From contig NW_008805097.1 of assembly GCF_000004825.1 (NCBI RefSeq), positions 248,001 through 312,000 on the forward strand: a stretch of 64,000 nucleotides of DNA, given 5' to 3'. This DNA comes from Heterostelium album PN500 (Eukaryota; Evosea; Eumycetozoa; Acytosteliales; Acytosteliaceae). The position numbers were made by a program, and so were the translations under genes. Shown here in pieces: positions 37,545 through 48,063 of this stretch (positions are counted from its first letter, which is position 1; the number at the start of each line of letters is the position of its first letter). The notes under the pieces were generated by a model. The model worked only from the letters and a program-made list of their open reading frames with translations. It ran no database searches and was not told the DNA's origin.

Positions 37545-38990
37545 CTAACTTTTTAATTTTACTTCTTTCAAAAGACTTTCTGAGTTAAAGCAGTTTATCT
37601 GGTCTGCATACTCTATATGATTGTCAATGTTTGAAGTGCTGAACAAAATGGTTTCATTCTCAGCAAGGAATCTGAGAAATGGATTGTCTTTTACGTTTCT
37701 GATGATCTCTATTTTGAATTGAAAGTCAAATTCGCTTTCCAATGTGGTGTATGGTTCGAACATTCGGTGATCAAAGAGATACTGGATGACATCTAAATGT
37801 GAATGTGCATTTTTGAACAGGGTAAAAATTGTCTTTGGATAGCAATTTCCACCTTTCGAATGTAGGTATTTAACGTTTTCCAGCTTGTTGGAATGGGCTG
37901 CATTGTAAATTGCGCTTTCTGTGAAACCTTCACTTCTATTCTCAAGTAACCATTTAATAAGCTCCAAATCTTTGGCGGCTCCACAGTCAATAGCAGAGGT
38001 TGTGCATCCTTCACTCCTATTGAAATGTAGCCATTTAACGATGTCTAAGTTGTTGGAATATGCTGCATTGTCCATACAACGAGTAGTACAACCTTCACTT
38101 CTATTCCCATGGAGCCATTTCAAAACTTGGAAATGACCATTTCGTGTACATTCATCCATGGCAGCGGTGGTGCAGGTTCCTATGCCATTCGAGTGTAAGA
38201 ATTTGACCGTTTCAAGGTGGCCGGAGATTGCAGCTGAGTCGATATAAGGTATATTTACAGGAATTTGAACGTTTCCCATCGCCAATAACCATTGTACTAT
38301 TTGAATATGACCACCTTTCGCTGCATTGCTTGTAATCGCTTCTAATGTTTCAGGTACGAGTTGAAGATGACCTTTCCTCACAACCGATTCAATGAAATCC
38401 AATCTGCCTTCTAGCGCAGCGCACTTGACTGTTTTCACATAGATATAGTCTGCACCATGCTCTGCCAAGTAATTAAAGTTTGCTAGCCACTCTATCATTT
38501 CAAGGTTCAAACCAATAGGGTTACTATAAAGTACATTCGGATATTCCAATATCGATTTGTTTTCGGTTTGTTCATCGATATACTTTACAAATGCAAATCT
38601 ACCCAACGATATAGCAAGACACATATAAGTGTAACGATGATGTATGTGTACTTGGATCTCTTCAATGAAAAACTTAAAGAGTTCGAGATTATCGATTTTA
38701 ATTGATGCTTCTGCTGCCAACGATGTCAAAGGATTGTTTCTAACATTTTGTTCTCTTACATTCCTACCAATGAAATGGTTATACCATTTCTTCTTACTCT
38801 GTTTCTTCAGATAAGCCTTTACCATTGGTATATAGTGGTTTCCTACCATCAAATGTGGTTGAGTCTGAATATCATTCCAATTATAGGTAACATTCTTTTT
38901 GAAAACATCTGAATGAATATATTTAACTTGTTTAAATATCAAATCTCTTAAAATTTTATTATTAAAAATACTATTAAATATCTTTTTATT
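37545..38990 (-). CDS. Dictyostelid ankyrin-repeat protein with displaced start codon
   Basis: A long open frame (over 460 codons) of the FNN-type ankyrin family: NKKIFNSIFNNKILRD..., then NWNDIQTQPHLMVGNHYIPM, then ankyrin repeats including four with the N-R-S-E-G signature (WLHGNRSEGCTTRCMDNAAY). The frame is open from 38990, but the ATG expected at the paralogous position (38994-38992) is one base out of frame, with a TGA immediately before the open frame. The first in-frame ATG is at 38849, which would drop the N-terminal module. So it is either a recently damaged copy, a gene using the internal Met, or a one-base sequence error. Repeats show no internal stop, which argues that any damage is young. 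Confidence 0.7.
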   Translation of the reverse strand, partial: NKKIFNSIFNNKILRDLIFKQVKYIHSDVFKKNVTYNWNDIQTQPHLMVGNHYIPMVKAYLKKQSKKKWYNHFIGRNVREQNVRNNPLTSLAAEASIKIDNLELFKFFIEEIQVHIHHRYTYMCLAISLGRFAFVKYIDEQTENKSILEYPNVLYSNPIGLNLEMIEWLANFNYLAEHGADYIYVKTVKCAALEGRLDFIESVVRKGHLQLVPETLEAITSNAAKGGHIQIVQWLLAMGNVQIPVNIPYIDSAAISGHLETVKFLHSNGIGTCTTAAMDECTRNGHFQVLKWLHGNRSEGCTTRCMDNAAYSNNLDIVKWLHFNRSEGCTTSAIDCGAAKDLELIKWLLENRSEGFTESAIYNAAHSNKLENVKYLHSKGGNCYPKTIFTLFKNAHSHLDVIQYLFDHRMFEPYTTLESEFDFQFKIEIIRNVKDNPFLRFLAENETILFSTSNIDNHIEYADQINCFNSESLLKEVKLKS

Positions 38991-39336
38991 TCATATTTAT
39001 TTGTATATGTATTTTCAAATTAATATTTGATCAAATTTAAAACAAGTCAGTTGCTTATTCTAAAAAATTTCTTTTTTTCGGAATTATCAACACAATTATG
39101 TGAAACAAATTGTTTTTAGTCAAAATAGCAACTAATAAAGAAAGTGAACACAAATTCATAGTTTATCAATTGAAATAGTTAATCGAGATATATAATTTAA
39201 ACAATTGGTTTTATTTATATTAATTAAGTTGTTATTAAACTAAACTATATTATGTTTTTTCTTTTCGATTTGAAAATATCGTATGTTGGTTTTGGAATTG
39301 GTGGAGATAACTCTAACTATTGCATATGCTATTAAG
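38991..39336. other. Intergenic between ankyrin copies
   Basis: AT-rich spacer of about 350 bp; nothing recognisable. Confidence 0.5.
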
Positions 39337-40698
39337 TTAAGAATTAGTCGGTTGTTTATTTTGAAGATTTTCATACCACTCTATGATATCATCTTTATTA
39401 TTGGCTGTGGCATTTTCAATGAATTTTTCACTGAACCCTTCAGTCCTGTTTTGGTACAGCCAAATAACCATTTCCAAGCTAATCATTGCAGCATTATCAA
39501 GTGCATCGGTTGTACATCCTTCAGTTCGATTATTATGTAGCCATTTTACGATATCAAAGTGATTGTTGTAAACCGCTAGGTCCATAGCCATCTTAGAGCA
39601 GCCTTCTGTACGATTTTGATGGAACCACAAGAGAGTCTCCATATGACCATTGTATGCCGACATATCCATTGCAATTTTTCCGCATCTTTCACTTCTATTC
39701 TTATGGATCCACTTGATTACATCGAAATAGTTACCCAATGACGCCAAATTCATTGCTTGACTCGAACAACCTTCTGTACGATTTTCATGAAGCCAACGTA
39801 AAGTCGGCAGGTGACCTCCTGCAGCTGCACCATCCATAGCTTTCGTTGAACAGCGATTTCCATTCTCGTGTAATAACTGAACAATATCCAAGAATCCTCC
39901 TGATGAAGCAAAATCTATATATTTTATTACATCTCTTGGTATTTCAACATTTTCAGAGACCAAGTAGTGAAGCATATCAATATAACCATGTTTAGTTGCT
40001 TTCAAAATAATATTGTGAACCATCTCTTCATTGTCAAGTTTAATAAAGTCTCTTTCTACGAGTAGTTTGATTGCATCTAATTGACCTGTTTTAGCGGTAC
40101 TCTTGATTACTTTCATAGTTTCTTTCATTTGTAAAAATATTGTTGTTGATATTCGACCTGTCGAGCAACCACGTAAACATCTCTAGATTCTTAACTTTTG
40201 CTGCTACAACCAACAGTTTATTATACTCGATTTTAGATGCAACTGATATCTTTGACTGCTCTATATACTTTAAACATTCGAATCTATTCAATGGTACTAT
40301 TGATTGAATACATAGATCTGTACATTCAGAGCCGACTAAACAACTGATATCAAATAGATATTTAAAGATATCGAAATAGTCACATGACAGAGCAATACCT
40401 AATAGTTCGACTAACTCTGTTTTTTGTTTCTTTGATTCTAATGTCTTCCAACCACCACCAGTAATATTACCAGCCCATTCTATTTTATCTTTATCTTTGT
40501 TGATCTCTTTTCGATTTTCATAATGATTTCTTAATAAATCGATATAGTTGTTACCAACCATAAGAAAAGGTAGATCAAAACCTTACTCCAATTGAAACCT
40601 TCTAGTTTTAAATATACATGTATAGATTTAACATTATTAAATATTTCTTTTCTTAAAAATACATTATTAAACAATTTTAAATATAATAATTTATTCAT
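39337..40698 (-). pseudogene. Ankyrin-family pseudogene with two frameshifts
   Basis: The whole family layout can be followed from an ATG at 40698 (MNKLLYLKLFNNVFLRKEIF) to a TAA at 39337, but in three frames. The first shift lies at about 40575-40590, between NWSKV and the expected ...LPFLMVGNNYIDLL. The second lies at about 40095-40140, between LLDRSNINNNIF and TAKTGQLDAIKLL. The C-terminal 263 codons are intact and rich in the N-R-T/S-E-G-C repeat signature. No GT-AG pair explains either shift. It is closely related to the neighbouring truncated copy (shared YIDFASSGGFLDIVQLLHEN), so the two are tandem duplicates. The first shift lies in a GGTTTTG run. Confidence 0.7.
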
Positions 40699-40949
40699 TT
40701 CTTTATGTAATAATTAAAAAAGTAGTCTCTTTCAAAAAAAAAAAGAAGTGGTTGAAGATTCTTTGTGCCAAACTAACATAAATAAAAATTTTATTTATTT
40801 ATTCATTTTATTTATATTTTTTAGACAAATTATAATAATATGTTATGATTTGAACTTTCTTGAAATAAAATAAGTTTAAAGGGAATCAAGATATCCCCTT
40901 TGACTGAATACCTGCATGATAAAAGATCTACTCGAATCGGATTGTTAAC

Positions 40950-41729
40950 CTAATATAAGTAAATATTTTCATACCACTCATAGGCATCCTTGATTGCTTG
41001 GTGGTCTGATGTTCCTTCTGGTAGTTTATCTTGCAACCATAAAAAGATATCGAAATGAACGTTGGCAGAAGCATATATCAAGGCCATATGACTAAAGCCT
41101 TCTGTACGATTTTGATAGAGCCAATTCACATTATCGATATTCCCGTGGAATGCTGCCATATCCATTACTGTTTTTCCACATCCTTCGCTTCTATTCTCAT
41201 GAATCCACTTAATAAAATCGAAATGGTTACTATTTGCGGCTAAATCCATTGCCTGATCAGAACATCCTTCGGTGCGATTTTCATGAAGCCAACGTAAAAG
41301 CATCAGGTGACCTCCTGCAGCTGCGCCATCCATTGCATTCTTTGAACATCGATTTCCATTCTCGTGTAATAGCTGAACAATATCCAAGAATCCTCCTGAT
41401 GAAGCAAAATCTATATATTCTACATGAAATCTTGAGATTTTTACATTTTTAGATATCAAAAAGTGTAGAATATCAATATGACCATGTTTAGTTGCTTTCA
41501 AAATAATATTGTGAACCATATCTCCATTGTCAAGTTTCATAAAGCCGCTTTCAATCAGTAATTGGATTGCATCTAATTGACCTGTTTTAGCAATATTCTT
41601 TACTACTTTCTTAGTATCTTCAAATCCTAAATCTTTTTTGTTAGACCTGACAAGCACCCACTTAAACATATCTAGATTCTTTACTTTTGAAAATATTATT
41701 AAACAATTTTAAAAATAAATTCTTATCCA
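40950..41729 (-). pseudogene. Ankyrin-family copy with internal 5' deletion
   Basis: From an ATG at 41729 it reads MDKNLFLKLFNNIF, then runs straight, out of frame, into KVKNLDMFKWVLVRSNKK, which in the neighbouring copy lies about 150 codons further on. The first third of the gene was therefore deleted with loss of frame. The remaining 239-codon frame (41669-40950) is intact and carries ankyrin repeats (WLHENRTEGCSDQAMDLAAN). The first usable Met would be the DMFKW Met at 41669. It is a tandem duplicate of the 39337-40698 copy, made before either was damaged. Confidence 0.7.
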
Positions 41730-41872
41730 TTTATTTCTACTAAACTATATCTTTTGTTTTCACACAAATCCATATTTATATTAAGTCTTTCTACCTTTTT
41801 TCTATCTTATAAATTTAAGTTGGATTGAATCAAAAGGCATGCAACAGAACTTTGTGAAACAATTTTTTAAAC

Positions 41873-42031
41873 TTAAATAATCAATTTTTAGGGAACTAAA
41901 AACTCTGACAAAAGAAGATATTTATATAAATCAGTATATGAAGCTTTATTTTGAATGACAGAGAAATTATAAAAAAAAACTTTAATAATCAATTTTTAGG
42001 AATTAAAAACTCTAACAAAAGAAGATATTTT
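41873..42031 (+). repeat. Short direct repeat, ~51 bp, two copies
   Basis: Copies at 41873-41923 and 41981-42031 share TAATCAATTTTTAGG...CT-rich spacer...ACAAAAGAAGATATTT with few differences, 57 bp apart. It lies in the 480-bp spacer before the Arf-like gene and holds no coding frame. Confidence 0.6.
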
Positions 42032-42211
42032 GTCTGCACTGATGTTTGAAAAAATAAAAAAATGAGAAAAAAACCACCTTTTTTTCAACGTGTTTTTGTT
42101 TGGAGAAAGCCAAACAAATATGATCATCAGAGATACAATAAATTAAATATGTTGTATATTTACTATTTATATTCATTTTCGTATTTTTATGTCTTTTAAA
42201 CAAATACATAA

Positions 42212-42806
42212 ATGGGATTATTATATACTAAAATTGTTGAACTATACCAGCCAAAGCATAATATCCTCATGTTAGGTTTAGACGGTGCAGGAAAGGTATA
42301 TATCTATCTAGTAATTTTATAATTAAAAGTATTTATTAATATTATTTTATTTCAAAACAAAGACTACTATAGTATTTAATATAGAAATCCTTGGAGAAGT
42401 TAATATACTTTTTACGACTTGTGTTGAAACAGTTGAGTATAAGAATCTAAGTTTTACATCTTGGGATATTGGTGGACAAAAAAAGGTTTGTGACTTATGG
42501 AGACACTATTTCTATAATACCAGTGCTGTTGTTTTCGTTCTGGATGCAACCGATCATGAGCGAATCAATGATGTACAAGAAGCTATTTCAAGTTTAATCA
42601 GTGAAGAATCATTGATGGGAGTCAGTCTATTGATTCTACTTAACAAACAAGATAAACCAAATGCTATGAACCCTGAACAACTAATAGAAACATTGAACCT
42701 AAACGATATAAAAGATAGAAAGTGGTATGTTCAACCAACCACCGCTATAACAGGCGCTGGTATTTTTGAAGGTTTAGAATGGTTATCTAATAATTTAAAG
42801 AACTAA
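42212..42806 (+). CDS. Divergent Arf-family small GTPase
   Basis: Two exons, 42212-42295 and 42363-42806; the intron falls directly after the P-loop lysine codon. The product is 175 residues. It keeps Gly2 for myristoylation (MGLLYTK), the P-loop GLDGAGKTT, WDIGGQ (switch II), WRHYFYNT, NKQDKPNAM and the TTAITGAGI tail element, so it is an Arf or Arf-like protein acting at membranes. Switch I is unusual: where Arf1 has IPTIGFNVETVEY, this protein has LFTTCVETVEY, apparently missing the Gly-Phe-Asn residues that contact effectors and GEFs. The helix after switch II (KKVCDLW for DKIRPLW) is also altered. It sits inside the ankyrin cluster, and a broken relative lies 3 kb away at 45411-45896. 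Confidence 0.85.
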
Positions 42807-42924
42807 ATAATATTATATCTTAAATAAAATTAGATTCTTTGTACATATCTTTTTATATTATTGTTAAGTTTAATTTTTCAATTATTTCTTGAAATTAATA
42901 TTTCACAAAACCTTAAAAATTTTT

Positions 42925-43316
42925 TTTTTAAAGATTATTAAATTTATTAGTTGAAATAATAGATAATATATGGAAATTGTTTATTGTAGATTAAATGTTT
43001 TGATTCAGAAACAATTATGGTTTATCTTTGGAATGAAAAGACTTTGAAGTTGAAATACAGACTTTCATTGGGTTTAGTTTCTCATGCATGGTTCAACTTG
43101 ATTAGAACTGTTTTTACTAATTTTGATTGCACTAACATATCTCATTGGACAAAAGGAGTTCCCAAATGTTCTAGATATCCTGTTAGAATAGATTTATTGT
43201 CTCTGGGGAGTATTTCTAAAAATGAATTCTGGCTGAATATAACTGAAATACTATTGAACCATCCAAACATCTACATCTACTTGAAAATCATTGGAATTTG
43301 CAATACGTTAGAATAA
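42925..43316 (+). pseudogene. F-box protein fragment
   Basis: The frame 43017-43316 reads MVYLWNEKTLKLKYRLSLGL, VSHAWFNLIRTVFTNFDC, ISHWTKGVPKCSRYP. The pattern R-x-S-L-x-L-V-S-x-x-W-F matches the second half of an F-box as found at the front of many dictyostelid F-box/FNIP proteins. The expected first half is only faintly visible upstream in another frame (about 42930-42990). The frame ends after 99 codons without the usual repeats. It is likely a truncated relic. Confidence 0.4.
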
Positions 43317-43649
43317 TAAATAATAGTAGAGAGTACAATGAAGATGAAGGATTGACACAACACCAATATCAAGAGAATCAAACTTCCATCAGTTCGTAAT
43401 GATACTGTAGATCTCTTCTATCAATGTAATCATCTCTTTGAATTCAAAATAGATATTGGAGGCAACAATACGAGCACAACAACAAACTAACTTGTCTTTC
43501 CCTAGAATACCTATATCAAACCTACTCAAATCTTAATTTATCATTTTCTTCTGACTTACCATACAAAGATTATAATATAACATTGTTTTATTTTTAAAAT
43601 AGACAATCTGTTAAAAAATTAATTTTGAACAATATAATATTAAAATAAA
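43317..43649. other. Spacer, possible further F-box gene debris
   Basis: About 330 bp with higher GC than true spacer (43330-43540) but no open frame; probably decayed coding DNA following the F-box fragment. Confidence 0.35.
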
Positions 43650-45251
43650 TCAAACATTTTTTTTATTGTTTCTTTTTTTTTTTTGATATTGTTTTAAAAT
43701 TTTACATGAAGTATTAAAATAACCTTGACTGAATTTAATAAATTTACTTATTCTTATATCATGATTAGGGAATAGATCGGTTCTGTTGTCGAGTAAATAT
43801 ATTAGGAATCCATCATCCTTTTCCTTTGATATTACGTGTTGGAAGATGAACTTTGGATCACATTCTGTAATTTTATTGTGATAAATATATCTGATGAGTT
43901 CCAATGATTCCTTAATACGGTCCCAAGAAATGAATAGTTGAAAGTCTGTTGATGTGCATTTCGCTGATTTATTTTCGTGCAAAAATTGTACAATTTCGAA
44001 ATTATTATTGAGAATTGCATTGTAGATTGCCATCTTTGAACAACCTTCAGTTCTATTTTCATGAAGCCATTTAACAATCTCTATTTTTGAACGAGAAGCA
44101 TTGTCCATACACCGAGTTGTACAACCTTCACTTCTATTTTCATGCAACCATTTTAAAACATTAAGAGATTTACAACTATCCATAGCGTTTGTCGAGCAAC
44201 CTTCACTACGATTTTCATGGAGCCAAATCACAACATCTAAGTGACCGTTTCCCGCAGCTTGATCCATAGCTTTGACAGTACAGCTCATTTCACTTCTATT
44301 GTCGTGAAGATAACGCAAAATATCCAGGTGACCTCCTGCTGCAGCAGCATCCATTGCGTCGGTGTTACCCAATCTAATGTTCTGACTTTCCAGTAGTTTC
44401 AATATTTCCAAATCACCATGGGCGCATGCAAGATTAATATACTGTGATTCTTCATTCGGGATATCAATAGGATGTAAATCAATCTTTTCACTGATTAACC
44501 ATTTTAGTAAATCTATCTGACCACCTTTTAATGCACCGGTAACAATAAACTTGATGATCCATTTGTCAGTCAAGAAAAAGTGACCTCTTTCCATCAATAG
44601 TTGCAACATATCGATTCTACCCAATTGAGAAACTCTAACCAGTGACCTCCACAGTGTGTTATGAAAAGCTAGCACTTCATTTTTTACTTCATCTCTCTTG
44701 TCTTGAGCTTCATACTTTTCCAGTACCCATGCAAATAACTCCATATTCGAAGCATCGGCTGAGTAGCACATAACATTGTTATAATCGATAGTATAGTCAT
44801 CAACAATGTTACTAAGATATTTGACCTCGTCTATTCTACCATACTCTACGGCCGTCTGCATAATAGTATTGTTATGCTTCACATCCATACTTGTCTTTTC
44901 AAACAAATACTTAAACATTTCAAAGTTACCAACTTTTAATGATAATTCAATATATGATGCAAAAAAATATTTATCCGATGCCAACGATGCTTTTACTTTA
45001 TGTTTAGGTATAAATATACTCTGATACCATTTAGAATTGTTTTTCTTCTTCATTTCATCCATTTCAAAGTGATCTTTAAATAACTGAAAATAATTATTAC
45101 CGATCATCAATGAAGGTCTACCTAAAACATCACTCCATTTATGAAAATGTACATAACCCTTAACATCCTTATGAATCCACCTGATTAACTTGAATATCTT
45201 ATTTCTTAATATTATATTATTAAATATATTTAAAAATAATATCTTTTCCAT
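43650..45251 (-). CDS. Dictyostelid ankyrin-repeat protein, intact (533 aa)
   Basis: Single exon, 533 residues, the longest intact member here. It begins MEKILFLNIFNNIILRNKIF, followed by the HKWSDVLGRPSLMIGNNYFQ element. More than ten ankyrin repeats follow, including consecutive ones with WLHENRSEGCSTNAMDS, WLHENRSEGCTTRCMDNAS and WLHENRTEGCSKMAIYNA. It ends in a Lys-rich tail (KQYQKKKRNNKKNV) that resembles a basic nuclear signal (inference). The ATG aligns with paralogues. The open frame and good family fit suggest a functional gene. Confidence 0.85.
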   Translation of the reverse strand: MEKILFLNIFNNIILRNKIFKLIRWIHKDVKGYVHFHKWSDVLGRPSLMIGNNYFQLFKDHFEMDEMKKKNNSKWYQSIFIPKHKVKASLASDKYFFASYIELSLKVGNFEMFKYLFEKTSMDVKHNNTIMQTAVEYGRIDEVKYLSNIVDDYTIDYNNVMCYSADASNMELFAWVLEKYEAQDKRDEVKNEVLAFHNTLWRSLVRVSQLGRIDMLQLLMERGHFFLTDKWIIKFIVTGALKGGQIDLLKWLISEKIDLHPIDIPNEESQYINLACAHGDLEILKLLESQNIRLGNTDAMDAAAAGGHLDILRYLHDNRSEMSCTVKAMDQAAGNGHLDVVIWLHENRSEGCSTNAMDSCKSLNVLKWLHENRSEGCTTRCMDNASRSKIEIVKWLHENRTEGCSKMAIYNAILNNNFEIVQFLHENKSAKCTSTDFQLFISWDRIKESLELIRYIYHNKITECDPKFIFQHVISKEKDDGFLIYLLDNRTDLFPNHDIRISKFIKFSQGYFNTSCKILKQYQKKKRNNKKNV

Positions 45252-45410
45252 TTACTTATAATCATAATCAAAAAATAACAATATTATAAATATATAAAAA
45301 GTTTCTTTGGTTAATCATCAAAAAATCAGATATTTTTTGGTAAAAAGCAAAATTCTATTTTCTTTCTTATTTTATTTACATCTAATTTAAAATTTGAAAT
45401 CAATATCTTT

Positions 45411-45896
45411 TTAAATCTCAATGATGGTATGATTCAACCAATCTAGACCTTGGTCAATACCTGTGTTTTCTATAGCGATAGAAGGTTGGACGAACCATTC
45501 GAAATGTGTAAATCGTTTGAGGTTCAGTTGTTCTACTATATATGATTCGGTCATAGCATTGGGTAAGTCTAGTTTATTTAGAAAAAACAATATTGGGTTT
45601 CTAGTCAAGTCTTTTGTGTTTGTTAATATACAGAGTTGCTCTTTAATCGTTGGTAGGTTGTAATGATCGGTTGGTGATCCTTTTGCTCAATATCGTTTCA
45701 AAAAAGGTTTCAAGAATGGACCATACAAATCTATTTCAAATGCATACACTATGTTTGGTAATGAACCTTCTAGCTTTTTAGATTCTATACATCTTCTAAT
45801 TACAGATTTACCTGATTCTCACAAGCCACAAACTAAAACATGATAACCGTAATTAGGATAAAAATGATCTATAACACTTGTATATAAAACACCCAT
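45411..45896 (-). pseudogene. Arf-like GTPase pseudogene
   Basis: From ATG at 45896 the frame aligns end to end with the Arf-like protein at 42212: MGVLYTSVIDHFYPN, a P-loop relic (ESGKS), NKLDLPNAM, and the tail ENTGIDQGLDWLNH. Two in-frame TGA codons interrupt it (one just before ESGKS, one at about codon 70), and the switch region is unrecognisable. The intron present in the P-loop of the other copy is absent, so it either derives from a spliced transcript or from a paralogue that lacked the intron. It is not expected to give a GTPase. Confidence 0.75.
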
Positions 45897-45920
45897 AAAC
45901 TTTAAAGAAGTAATATAATT

Positions 45921-47130
45921 ATGATTCAGAATATATTTATAAAAAGTATTCTTTTTGTTTTTTGTTTAAAGCTAGTTAATAAAAAAAAATCTATTTTATT
46001 AGTGCCAACCACTTTAGCCTGCGCATTAATTTTTAAAAAAAATTTTCAAAAATTGCGAATTTGGGGGGTTAATTTAATGTATGGAAAATCGCTCTGGAAA
46101 AGAATGATTTGTAACTTTGGAAGAATGGACAATTGTGAACTAATGGATTATGCATCTATTCTCGACAATTTGGAAATGATGAAAATTCTATATCGATATG
46201 GTTAAAGGATGTGTGAAAATGCAATGACTCATAATTGTATTTTTTTAAAACAATTTGATAAAAAAAATTTGTATGAAATTGGACAAAGTTTCATAAACTT
46301 GGTTTACAATTAATGAGATTATTTAGTAAATAATGTAAAAAGATAAATATTTATATATATTTAATTGTGTTCTAAATTTATATTCAAACATGTCAAGAGT
46401 ATAAATAATGTGATTTGTAAGAGTGGTGTTAGATTTAGATGAACTAATTTAATAAAGCTTCCTTGTGCAATGGCTGGTAACCTCTATTTAAATGAACTTA
46501 AACAGTATTATGCCGATCATTCAAAATATCCTCATTTGGATGAAAAATTCATTAGCGATATTTGAGGCATTGAAATATTTGGTCGCGTTGGTCAAGCCGT
46601 TATCAAGAACGAAATATATCACTGCTAATTTCGATGGTATCTTATGTGTAGTGCTGCATAGTATGGTAGTTTGGAAATCGTTAAATATATATGTAGAGAT
46701 TTTGAAAAGAAGCGGTTGAACTACTATCAAGCATTAATCAAAGCACCATTCTCTGGGGATATCGAGATCGTAAAGTACTTGAATGAACAGCTGGATGCTT
46801 GTGATCAATCAAAGATATGTAGAGACTATGATTACGAAACAGGTGTATTTTTCGATAGTGCAGCCAAGATGGGGCGGAACTACTTGATTGAATTGCTAAC
46901 GGATAGCATATCAGATGTAATATGTATTACGGTGCTATTCAATATCTGATTGATAACGATGAAACGATACCTACAACTCCACAAACGAATTATGGTACTT
47001 TGTTTGACTATTCAATCTATTGCAATCAATTGGAAATCACTACCAACGCAATCTCAGAGAATCACAGAGGACCGCAAATGATTATGCTGTATCACATGGG
47101 AAATCATTATTCCATAGACAAATTCTAAAC
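45921..47130 (+). pseudogene. Decayed ankyrin-family relic, opposite strand
   Basis: Plus-strand pieces in several frames keep the ankyrin character: MDYASILDNLEMMKILYRYG, LEIVKYICRDFEKKRLNYYQ, FSGDIEIVKYLNEQLD, FDSAAKMGRNYLIELL and YYGAIQYLIDNDETIP. Multiple stops and shifts break every frame, and no N-terminal module or N-R-S-E-G-C repeats remain. It is older than the other copies and may belong to another ankyrin subfamily. Confidence 0.6.
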
Positions 47131-47449
47131 TCGAGTTGATGTCGTAGCAGAAAGAGGAATTTGTATAAACAAATTGAAAGAATTATATTTTATCAACAGA
47201 AACGGTGAATTTATTAATTGATTCAAATTTTTTCTACAGTTTAGTTTTCTAATTAATTTTATAATAATAATAACTCTCTACAATTTTTTTTAAATGTTTT
47301 TTTACTATATTAATTTATTTTGTCTTTTGTTGTTGTTCTTCTCATCAGCACTATTATTAATGTTGTTGATATTGCTTCTATTAATATAGTAGTTGTTGTT
47401 GTTATTGTTCTGTCTGGTAGTGGTGGTGGTGGTTGTTTTCTTAGATCAT
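47131..47449. other. Spacer with TTG-type repeats
   Basis: AT-rich, with GTTGTTGTT and TGGTGG repeat tracts near 47325-47440. No gene seen. Confidence 0.4.
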
Positions 47450-47720
47450 GCTCCAAATTCCATATCTGAATAAACGGTATCTATATATTCTTCTTTATCG
47501 ATATTATTGTTGTTGTTGATAATAATATTTAATAATTCTTCTTATTCCATTTCTGAATACTCATCCTCACTATTACTATTTCTGTTGGGATTAATGATTC
47601 TATTTTTTTTTTTTATTTCTTTTATTACTCTTTCTTTTATTATTACTATTATTATTATTGTCGTTGTTCTTGGTGTTGTTGTTGCTAATATAATTATGAG
47701 AGAAATTGAATAATTAATTA
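47450..47720 (-). pseudogene. Low-complexity coding relic
   Basis: On the minus strand the sequence reads like an Asn/Asp/Glu-rich protein tail: NPNRNSNSEDEYSEME, a TAA, then EELLNIIINNNNNIDKEEYI and DTVYSDMEFGA with a stop. Frame and composition fit dictyostelid low-complexity coding sequence, but no start, domain or splice signals are visible. It may simply be the end of a lost gene. Confidence 0.25.
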
Positions 47721-48063
47721 ATTCTTATAAGAGTTAGTAAAAAGAAAAATATGAGAAATAAAAGATTTTATAGAATTAAGTAAAATATAATTTATTTTAA
47801 GATTTTAAAACATCATTGTTTCTAAAAATTTGGCAAGGATGATTAAAAAATTGTCTAAGTTTAACCAAATCTACATCATTTTCAATGTATGGTATAATAA
47901 ATAACCTATTGTTATAATTAAAAATAAAAATTAATAAAATAGAATTTAAAAAGAATTTTAAACTTACTTATTTCTTTTTCTGGTGATTTCGAATCGAAAC
48001 CTATGTCCACCGATATAACAAAATCAATTATTAAAAAACAAATAATTATGGATCCTTGAAAAA

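Noticed and set aside
45411-45896. In-frame TGA codons in the Arf-like frame read as selenocysteine
   Set aside because: One falls at the P-loop and one in a degraded switch region; there is no selenoprotein precedent in Arf proteins and other motifs are also lost, so decay is simpler.
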